DNA from: an uncultured Porphyromonadaceae bacterium
GTDB taxonomy: Bacteria; Bacteroidota; Bacteroidia; Bacteroidales; Muribaculaceae
Assembly: GCA_902494595.1 (NCBI GenBank)
Contig: CABUTY010000122.1
Span: 1 to 5,239 of the forward strand
Direction: 5' to 3'
DNA: 5,239 nucleotides
Shown here: positions 1-4,898 of the stretch, in pieces
Layout: each line of letters starts with the position of its first letter
How positions within the stretch are numbered: the first letter of the stretch is position 1
Translations under genes and position numbers: made by a program
Notes under the pieces: generated by a model
The model's input: the letters and a program-made list of their open reading frames with translations, nothing else
Databases searched by the model: none
What the model was told of the DNA's origin: nothing

Positions 1-1
1 G

Positions 2-400
2 CAGGCCCAGTACGAGCAGGGCCAGAGCCGTATCGGTGGCAATCTCTGGGACATGACACACCAGTACATAGCCAACTCGCCGGTATTCTTCGCCGACAGG
101 GTCAAGACACCGCTGCTCATCATGCACAATGACGCCGACGGCGCCGTGCCATGGTATCAGGGTATCGAGATGTTCATGGCTCTCCGCCGGCTCCAGAAAC
201 CGGTATGGATGCTCCAGTACAATGGCGAGGCACATAACATCAAGGCCCGCAAGAATCGCAAGGACATCACACGTCGCCTCCAGCAGTTCTTCGACCATTA
301 CCTGAAAGGAGACCCGATGCCCAAGTGGATGAAGGAGGGAGTCCCCATGATCCGCAAGGGTCAGGATTTCGGCTTCGAACTCATGGAATCTCAGGAATAA
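2..400 (+). CDS. S9-family serine peptidase (prolyl oligopeptidase-like), C-terminal fragment
   Basis: Only the last 132 codons are in the window; the reading frame is open from base 2 and the true start lies upstream. The visible part is the end of an alpha/beta-hydrolase domain of the S9 family, exopeptidases or oligopeptidases that cleave short peptides; in Bacteroidetes they are usually exported. Two of the three catalytic residues are visible: the Asp in HNDADGAVP (codon 137-139) and the His in NGEAHN (codon 233-235). The nucleophile Ser must lie upstream. The segments EQGQSRIGG, NSPVFFADRV, FFDHYLKG and MPKWMKEGVP are what I recall from Bacteroidales S9 peptidases that often carry an N-terminal beta-propeller. 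The stop codon overlaps the ispE start (TAATG), so the two are probably co-transcribed and translationally coupled, although no functional link to isoprenoid synthesis is evident. The family is confident; the precise substrate cannot be told from this fragment. Confidence 0.9.
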   Translation, partial: QAQYEQGQSRIGGNLWDMTHQYIANSPVFFADRVKTPLLIMHNDADGAVPWYQGIEMFMALRRLQKPVWMLQYNGEAHNIKARKNRKDITRRLQQFFDHYLKGDPMPKWMKEGVPMIRKGQDFGFELMESQE

Positions 401-1272
401 TGATAAATTTTGTAAACGCAAAAATCAATATAGGCCTCCGGATTGTGGGACGTCGCAGCGACGGGTACCACAATCTGGAGACCCTTTTTTATCCGGTGGG
501 CATGAAGGCAGGGCTGCCGGAGAATCCTACACCCTTCTGCGATATTTTGGAGGTGATGCCTCGTGCGGAGAAAGGCTTCACGCTTCATCTGGGCGGCAGG
601 AGAGTGAACTGTGCTCCGGAAAAGAACCTTGTGCACCGAGCCGCGGAATTATATTTCAGGGAGCTTGGCAGCGGCGACTTCGGCGCCGACATTTACCTTG
701 AGAAGCATCTGCCCGACGGAGCTGGGTGCGGTGGCGGTAGCGCTGATGCCTCCTTCACACTGAGGATGTTGTCGTCGCTCTACAGAGAGGCGTCGGCCGG
801 GGAGCTGGCGGCGCTGGCATTGCGACTGGGAGCCGACTGCCCATTCTTCATCTATAACCGGCCCATGTATGCCGCCGGGGTAGGGGAATTGCTTGAGGAT
901 GTGCCTGGTCTTGACCTTGCAGATTATTGGCTTGTGCTTGTCAAGCCTAAGGTTAGTGTCTCCACCAGGGAGGCATTCGCCGGGGTGAAGGCGGCACCGG
1001 CCGATTTCGACCTGCGGCGGCTACCCGAATATCCGGTAGAGGAATGGCGCCGGCTGGCCGTGAATGATTTCGAGAAAAGTATCTTCCCGCAATACCCGTT
1101 GCTGGCGGCTGTCAAGGAGAGGCTTTACGGAGCCGGGGCGCTGTATGCGTCGATGACGGGTAGTGGGTCGTCGCTCTACGGCATTTTCGCCGACAAGGCC
1201 ATGGCTGCCGATGCCGACCGTGAATTTGCCGCTTCTCCAACTATCGAGGCTTCATATTTGTTGTCACTATGA
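400..1272 (+). CDS. ispE: 4-diphosphocytidyl-2-C-methyl-D-erythritol kinase
   Basis: A 290-residue GHMP-family kinase that phosphorylates the 2-hydroxyl of 4-diphosphocytidyl-2-C-methylerythritol with ATP, in the cytosolic MEP pathway to isopentenyl diphosphate. Visible motifs are the N-terminal substrate-site segment AKINIGL with Lys8, the SDGYHNLET block, the glycine-rich ATP loop PDGAGCGGGSADAS (residues 105-118), LGADCPFF carrying the expected catalytic Asp146 (equivalent to Asp141 of the E. coli enzyme, from memory), and the C-terminal GHMP motif MTGSGSSLYGIF from residue 252. The length is normal for the family. I chose ATG 400 over an in-frame ATG at 325: family members begin with a short stretch before AKIN, the 25 extra residues are the peptidase gene read in another frame, and ATG 400 forms a TAATG overlap with the upstream stop. 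The usual Leu in the glycine loop is replaced by Cys110, which is tolerable. No promoter is seen of its own, so expression probably depends on the upstream gene. Confidence 0.96.
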   Translation: MINFVNAKINIGLRIVGRRSDGYHNLETLFYPVGMKAGLPENPTPFCDILEVMPRAEKGFTLHLGGRRVNCAPEKNLVHRAAELYFRELGSGDFGADIYLEKHLPDGAGCGGGSADASFTLRMLSSLYREASAGELAALALRLGADCPFFIYNRPMYAAGVGELLEDVPGLDLADYWLVLVKPKVSVSTREAFAGVKAAPADFDLRRLPEYPVEEWRRLAVNDFEKSIFPQYPLLAAVKERLYGAGALYASMTGSGSSLYGIFADKAMAADADREFAASPTIEASYLLSL

Positions 1273-1339
1273 GAAACCTGTCGGAGTGCCCGATAAAATA
1301 TGGCAGTCGCGGGAGAATACCGGAGTGAATTAACACTTG

Positions 1340-1356
1340 TTGGCATAATATTTGCA
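1340..1356 (+). promoter_or_regulatory. putative sigma-54 (-24/-12) promoter for grpE-dnaJ
   Basis: The 17-mer TTGGCATAATATTTGCA matches the sigma-54 consensus YTGGCACGRNNNTTGCW at every position except C>T and G>A at the end of the -24 block. The invariant GG (1342-1343) and GC (1354-1355) have exactly the canonical 12-bp offset. The predicted transcription start is about base 1367. Sigma-54 promoters need an enhancer-binding ATPase, and no activator gene lies in the window. The site sits in the only non-coding gap between ispE and the chaperone genes, where a promoter is expected. I see no good housekeeping Bacteroidetes -7 (TAnnTTTG) / -33 (TTG) pair here: the same TTTG is preceded by AATA, and no TTG lies at the right distance. 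Confidence 0.65.
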
Positions 1357-1430
1357 ATACTATGAAGAAAAACAAACGCCGTTTTCATGGCTCGCATGGA
1401 GCAAATGAGAGCCGGAATGGAAACAATGAT

Positions 1431-2042
1431 ATGGAAGAGAAGATAAATAATAATGAAACCGGCAAGATTGAGGAGCCGGAAGATGCAGTAATAACCGACG
1501 AAATAGACTCTACACCGGCAGCCGACACGGAGGCAGAGGGAGTGGTGGCCGAAGAGGCCGCCGAAGAACTCACCGAGACCGAGAAGCTCACCGCAGAAGT
1601 GGAGACGCTTAAGAAGCAGCTGGAAAAGGAGAAGAAGGACTACATGTTCCTGATGGCCGATTTCGACAATTATAAGAAGAATGCGTTGAAGCAGCGCACG
1701 GAGCTTATAAAGAATGCGGCAGAGAATGTTTTCAAGGGACTGTTGCCGATAGTCGACGACATGGAGCGTGCGATTGCCCACGGCGAGAAGACGGAGGATG
1801 CTGCAGCCTTGCGCGAAGGTATGGAGCTCATATACAAGAAGCTCAAGAAGTATATGGAGCAGAATGGCGTTAAGGAGATGGAATGTGTCGGCGAGCCTTT
1901 CGATTCCGACCTTCAGGAGGCGGTGGCTATGGTACCGGTAGCCGACGAGTCGCAGAAGGGGAAGGTGCTCGACGCCGTGGAGAAAGGTTATATGATAAAC
2001 GACAAGGTACTGCGCCACGCCAAGGTGGCCGTAGGCCAGTGA
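1431..2042 (+). CDS. grpE: GrpE, nucleotide exchange factor of DnaK
   Basis: GrpE dimers release ADP from the Hsp70 chaperone DnaK and so drive its substrate cycle in the cytosol. From ATG 1431 the protein has 203 residues, close to the usual Bacteroidales length. Residues 1 to about 45 are acidic and low-complexity, as is typical; a long heptad helix follows (LTAEVETLKKQLEKEKKD) leading to DFDNYKKN (77-84), then LPIVDDMERAI (from 105), a second helix (GMELIYKKLKKYMEQNGV), and the C-terminal beta-wing domain from GEPFDSDLQEAV (154) to RHAKVAVGQ. An in-frame ATG at 1362 would add 23 basic, Asn-rich residues. I prefer 1431 because the predicted sigma-54 start site (about 1367) lies downstream of ATG 1362, and because those residues look unlike the acidic GrpE tail. 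Gene callers may choose 1362. dnaJ follows after 35 nt, making a standard co-chaperone pair; dnaK is not in the window. Identity is secure and the start is less so. Confidence 0.95.
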   Translation: MEEKINNNETGKIEEPEDAVITDEIDSTPAADTEAEGVVAEEAAEELTETEKLTAEVETLKKQLEKEKKDYMFLMADFDNYKKNALKQRTELIKNAAENVFKGLLPIVDDMERAIAHGEKTEDAAALREGMELIYKKLKKYMEQNGVKEMECVGEPFDSDLQEAVAMVPVADESQKGKVLDAVEKGYMINDKVLRHAKVAVGQ

Positions 2043-2048
2043 ACCAAT

Positions 2049-2062
2049 GAGCCGTAAGGCTC
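2049..2062 (+). other. small RNA hairpin with GUAA tetraloop in the grpE-dnaJ spacer
   Basis: GAGCC (2049-2053) pairs perfectly with GGCTC (2058-2062) around the loop GTAA, a GNRA-class tetraloop. It occupies the middle of the 35-nt spacer, with no T-run after it, so it is not an intrinsic terminator. It may stabilise or process the bicistronic mRNA, or be chance; a 5-bp stem alone is weak evidence. Confidence 0.4.
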
Positions 2063-2077
2063 TAATGCCCCTGAATT

Positions 2078-3295
2078 ATGGCAGAACAGAAAAGAGATTA
2101 TTATGAAGTGCTTGGCGTAGGGCGCGACGCAACAGCCGATGAGCTGAAAAAGGCCTACCGCAAGCTGGCAATCAAATACCATCCGGACAAGAACCCGGGC
2201 GATAAGACTGCGGAGGAAAAATTCAAGGAGGCAGCCGAGGCCTATGATGTGTTGAGCGACGCGGAGAAACGCGCACGCTATGACAAATATGGTCATTCCA
2301 TGGGTCCGCAGGGCTTTGGCGGCGGTTATGGCGGTCAGGGCGGCTATGGCGGTTTCAGCGGTTTCGGCGGAAATATGTCGATGGAGGATATCTTCGCGCA
2401 TTTCGGTGATATCTTCGGCGGCCATTTCGGCGGTTACGAGGATGGCGGCTTCGGTGGCGCCACGGGTGCCAGACCTCGCAAGCACGTCAACAAAGGAACA
2501 GACCTGCGTATCACCGTAAAGGTGACGCTCAAGGATATCAAGGATGGCGTCGACAAGAAGATAAAGCTACCGATGCTTGTGGCGTGCGAGCATTGCAAAG
2601 GGACGGGCGCCAAGGATGGCACCGCTTTCCATACCTGTTCGCGATGCAACGGCACGGGTTATGTCACCAGCGTGCAGCAGACATTCATAGGCGCCGTGCA
2701 GAGTCAGTCGGTATGCCCCGAATGCAACGGCGAAGGGAAGGTGATCACCGAACCTTGTAGCTACTGTAACGGCACGGGCGTAGAGAAGAAGGAGCAGATA
2801 GTGAGCTTCCACATACCTGCGGGCGTGGAAGACGGCATAGTGCTCACCCTGCGCGGCAAAGGAAACGCACCGCGAGGCGGCGGCGTCAACGGCGACCTCC
2901 TCATCAAAATCCAGGAAGAGAAGGATCCCGAGCTTATCCGCGACGACAGCGACCTTATCTACAATCTGATGCTCGACTTCCCGACGGCGGCTCTCGGCGG
3001 CACGGCCGAAGTGCCTACCATCGACGGAAAGGCAAGGATAAAGATAACCCCGGGCACACAGCCGGGGAAGGTGCTGCGTCTGCGCGGCAAGGGCCTGCCG
3101 AAGCTCAACTCCAGCCATGTGGGCGACCTTCTCGTCAATGTGATGGTGTACGTGCCCGAGAACCTTACAGATGCCGAGAAGGCGGCTGTGGAGAGCCTCA
3201 AGGAAAGCCCCAATATCGTGCCTACAAAAGCCACTTCCGACAGGATTTTCTCAAAACTGAGACATATCTTCACCCGCGAAAGCGACGGAAAGTAG
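2078..3295 (+). CDS. dnaJ: DnaJ, type I Hsp40 co-chaperone
   Basis: DnaJ delivers unfolded clients to DnaK and stimulates its ATPase through the J domain. The 405 residues show the full type I layout. The J domain is residues 5-72, with the DnaK-contacting HPD at 35-37. A Gly/Phe-rich linker spans roughly 76-130 (GFGGGYGG and [20 protein letters not shown]) with coding low-complexity repeats. The first client-binding region begins around [11 protein letters not shown]. The zinc domain has four intact CxxCxGxG motifs beginning at Cys170, Cys187, Cys213 and Cys227 ([32 protein letters not shown]), which bind two zinc ions. The C-terminal beta-sandwich includes [27 protein letters not shown] and [11 protein letters not shown] 2078 directly precedes the conserved [10 protein letters not shown], so the start is firm. 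It lies 35 nt after grpE and is followed by a hairpin at 3321 that probably ends the operon. No key residue is missing. Confidence 0.98.
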   Translation: MAEQKRDYYEVLGVGRDATADELKKAYRKLAIKYHPDKNPGDKTAEEKFKEAAEAYDVLSDAEKRARYDKYGHSMGPQGFGGGYGGQGGYGGFSGFGGNMSMEDIFAHFGDIFGGHFGGYEDGGFGGATGARPRKHVNKGTDLRITVKVTLKDIKDGVDKKIKLPMLVACEHCKGTGAKDGTAFHTCSRCNGTGYVTSVQQTFIGAVQSQSVCPECNGEGKVITEPCSYCNGTGVEKKEQIVSFHIPAGVEDGIVLTLRGKGNAPRGGGVNGDLLIKIQEEKDPELIRDDSDLIYNLMLDFPTAALGGTAEVPTIDGKARIKITPGTQPGKVLRLRGKGLPKLNSSHVGDLLVNVMVYVPENLTDAEKAAVESLKESPNIVPTKATSDRIFSKLRHIFTRESDGK

Positions 3296-3320
3296 CATCG
3301 TGTAAGCTCATAAACAATAC

Positions 3321-3360
3321 TGAAGGCCGTGACGTTATAACAGCGTGACGGCCTTTACTG
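3321..3360 (+). terminator. probable transcription terminator after dnaJ
   Basis: AAGGCCGT (3323-3330) pairs perfectly with ACGGCCTT (3348-3355). Inside it, after one G-G mismatch, ACGTT (3332-3336) pairs with AGCGT (3342-3346) around the loop ATAAC, with one G-U. The outer pair T3321-A3357 and wobble G3322-T3356 may extend the stem. The GC-rich stem sits 25 nt past the dnaJ stop. The T-run is short (TTTA), so it may be a leaky or bidirectional terminator. It separates the chaperone operon from the oxalate genes. Confidence 0.65.
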
Positions 3361-3410
3361 TGGAGAGCCGTCGGCAAGATCCGAAAATAAAAATCTTAAT
3401 TAGTACTACT

Positions 3411-4703
3411 ATGAATACAGCACCGTTACAAGGAATCAAGGTTATAGACTTCACCAACGTACAGTCAGGCCCGTCGTGCACCCAGCTGCTGGCATGGCTT
3501 GGCGCCGATGTCATCAAGATAGAGCGTCCAGGGAGCGGCGACGCCACCCGCAAAGAGCTCCAGTTCGACCCCGACTGCCCGAGCTATTACTTCCTGCAGC
3601 TCAACTCCGACAAGCGTTCTCTCGCTCTTGATGCCGCCACTCCCGACGGCAAGGAAATCATGACCCGTCTGCTGAAGACCGCCGACATCTTCATCGAGAA
3701 CCTGCATCCGGGAGCCATGGAGAAGCTGGGTTTCGGCTGGGACGTCGTGCACAAGCTCAACCCGAGGTGCATCTACGGCACCATCAAGGGCTTCCCGGTA
3801 TCGTCGAAGTATGCCCATCTTAAGGCCTATGAGCCTGTGGCACAGGTTACTGCCGCCGCCGCCAGCACCACAGGCTGGTATGAAGGCGATTACAACATAC
3901 CGACACAATCGGGTGCCGCCCTCGGCGACTCCAACACCGGCATGCACATGACCATCGGTCTGCTCGCCGCACTCGCCCAACGCGAACACACCGGCGAAGG
4001 TTGCTACGTATACCAGTCGATGCACAACGCCTGTCTGAACCTCTGCCGTATCAAGACCCGCGACCAGCTGACGCTCGACAAGATCGGCTATCTTACGCAG
4101 TACATGCAGTACCCCGAGCAGAAGTTCCCCGACTACGTGCCCCGTTCCGGCAACACCGAGGGTAGCGGTGTGCTCGGCTGGACCTACAAGTGCAAAGGTT
4201 GGGATACCGACGCCAACGCATATGTCTACATCATCTTCCAGCGTGGCAAGAAGGACTTCGAGAAGGCCGTGGCGGCATTCGGCTTCGAGGACTGGCTCAC
4301 CAATCCCGACTTCAACACCGCCGACGCCCGCGACAAACACAAACAGCAACTCATAGACCGCGTGCAGAAATGGATTCTTGACAATGACCTCGACAAGTTC
4401 CAGGTCACCGAGAAGCTTGCCGCTGCCGCAGTGCCTGTGGCTCCCGTGCTCAACACCAAGGAAATCATGGACGACGAGACCCTCTACGACGGCAATACTC
4501 TGGTGAAGATCAACCAGCCGGGCAAGGTGGGAGAGTTCGTGACCGTAGGCGTTCCCTTCACCATGTCGAACTATCAGCCGACCTACGGGCCCTGCCCCGA
4601 ACTGGGCGGCAACACCGCCGAGGTGCTTAAGGAATATGGCTTCTCGGAGGCTGAAATCGACGCCTTCGCCAAGAACGGAACCACTGCAGTTATAAACGAT
4701 TAG
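3411..4703 (+). CDS. frc: formyl-CoA:oxalate CoA-transferase (class III CoA-transferase)
   Basis: Transfers CoA from formyl-CoA to oxalate, giving oxalyl-CoA and formate, the entry step of oxalate catabolism. The 430 residues match the family length (about 416-430). Visible features are the N-terminal CoA-site segment QGIKVIDFTNVQSGPSCTQ (Gln18 matches the conserved Gln17 of the Oxalobacter enzyme), LGADVIKIERPGSGD, SDKRSLALD, the catalytic Asp173 in SGAALGDSN (equivalent to Asp169), KCKGWDTDANAYVY and the C-terminal VGVPFTMSNYQP. By alignment from memory, two substrate-site features differ: Oxalobacter Trp48 aligns with Glu49, and the tetraglycine loop is TEGSGVLGW (249-257). The oxc gene next to it still supports oxalate as substrate. 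I chose ATG 3411 because the alternative GTG at 3345 lies in the terminator hairpin and adds 22 residues the family lacks. The 50 nt before the start include an A/T-rich leader without a clear Shine-Dalgarno site, and I could not assign a promoter there. Other class III CoA-transferases (acetyl- or succinyl-CoA:oxalate) remain possible. Confidence 0.9.
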   Translation: MNTAPLQGIKVIDFTNVQSGPSCTQLLAWLGADVIKIERPGSGDATRKELQFDPDCPSYYFLQLNSDKRSLALDAATPDGKEIMTRLLKTADIFIENLHPGAMEKLGFGWDVVHKLNPRCIYGTIKGFPVSSKYAHLKAYEPVAQVTAAAASTTGWYEGDYNIPTQSGAALGDSNTGMHMTIGLLAALAQREHTGEGCYVYQSMHNACLNLCRIKTRDQLTLDKIGYLTQYMQYPEQKFPDYVPRSGNTEGSGVLGWTYKCKGWDTDANAYVYIIFQRGKKDFEKAVAAFGFEDWLTNPDFNTADARDKHKQQLIDRVQKWILDNDLDKFQVTEKLAAAAVPVAPVLNTKEIMDDETLYDGNTLVKINQPGKVGEFVTVGVPFTMSNYQPTYGPCPELGGNTAEVLKEYGFSEAEIDAFAKNGTTAVIND

Positions 4704-4716
4704 TGATAAACGATTA
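4692..4716 (+). repeat. 14-nt period direct repeat across the frc stop codon
   Basis: ATAAACGATTA occurs at 4692-4702 and again at 4706-4716, a 14-nt period, with the frc stop TAG (4701-4703) inside the first copy. The core AACGATTA also recurs at 4888-4895, beyond the inverted-repeat element and just before the oxc start. The copies may be remnants of a local duplication or of target duplication during insertion of the element. Confidence 0.6.
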
Positions 4717-4739
4717 AGTATGTCTCACCAATTAGTTAA
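4715..4739 (+). repeat. left terminal inverted repeat
   Basis: A 25-base arm beginning TAAGTATGTCTCACC and ending TTAGTTAA, exactly complementary to 4857-4881. Pairing stops outward at T4714/G4882 and inward at T4740/C4856. The length of the perfect match makes chance very unlikely. Confidence 0.95.
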
Positions 4740-4856
4740 TGTATTGATTGATGGGACATGTGGATGAGATTTTATTCCGCATTGATGGCGTAATGGGGTT
4801 CCATTATAACTGAAATGCGGGATGAAAGATCGCCACAGGGCGCATTAAGCAAAGTC

Positions 4857-4881
4857 TTAACTAATTGGTGAGACATACTTA
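4857..4881 (-). repeat. right terminal inverted repeat
   Basis: A 25-base arm beginning TTAACTAATTGG and ending GAGACATACTTA, the exact reverse complement of 4715-4739. It ends 17 nt before the oxc start codon, so when transcribed as RNA the hairpin would close immediately upstream of the oxc translation start. Confidence 0.95.
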
Positions 4882-4898
4882 GAAATCAACGATTAATT

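Larger units (their letters stand above)
4715..4881. mobile_element. 167-bp inverted-repeat element (MITE-like) between frc and oxc
   Basis: This element is bounded by perfect 25-bp inverted repeats and occupies most of the 195-nt frc-oxc gap. Both outer ends are TA, so a TA target duplication (TA at 4715-4716 and 4880-4881) around a 163-bp body is the simplest reading. TA duplication is known for IS630/Tc1-mariner-type transposases and the MITEs they move. The interior (4740-4856) holds no credible ORF but has two nested stems: 4770-4783 with 4814-4827 (14 pairs, two G-U), and 4790-4796 with 4801-4807 (7 pairs, loop GGTT). A small CGCC/GGCG hairpin lies at 4831-4842. On RNA it would form one long hairpin within the frc-oxc transcript. 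Alternatives are an invertible DNA segment or a purpose-built RNA control element. No matching transposase is in the window, so the family is unproven. Confidence 0.6.

Noticed and set aside
325..399. Upstream in-frame start for ispE at ATG 325
   Set aside because: The extra 25 residues lie in the peptidase gene in another frame, do not look like IspE, and ATG 400 fits both the family start and the TAATG overlap.
1282..1327. Two copies of CGGAGTG in the ispE-grpE gap
   Set aside because: A 7-mer repeated once in a short gap is expected by chance and has no palindromic or operator-like arrangement.
1176..2018. 280-codon reverse-strand open frame opposite ispE and grpE
   Set aside because: It is opposite two clearly real genes, has a Leu/His-rich composition typical of an antisense shadow, and matches no family I know.
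2319..2465. Glycine-rich short repeats in DNA
   Set aside because: They are the coding low-complexity Gly/Phe linker normal for DnaJ, not a mobile or regulatory repeat.
3345..3410. Upstream GTG start for frc at 3345
   Set aside because: It lies in the dnaJ terminator hairpin and adds 22 residues not found in the family; ATG 3411 is directly before the conserved N-terminus.
3465..4349. 294-codon reverse-strand open frame opposite frc
   Set aside because: It is fully antisense to frc, Val/Gly-rich with no recognisable domain, and arises from the GC-biased third positions of frc.
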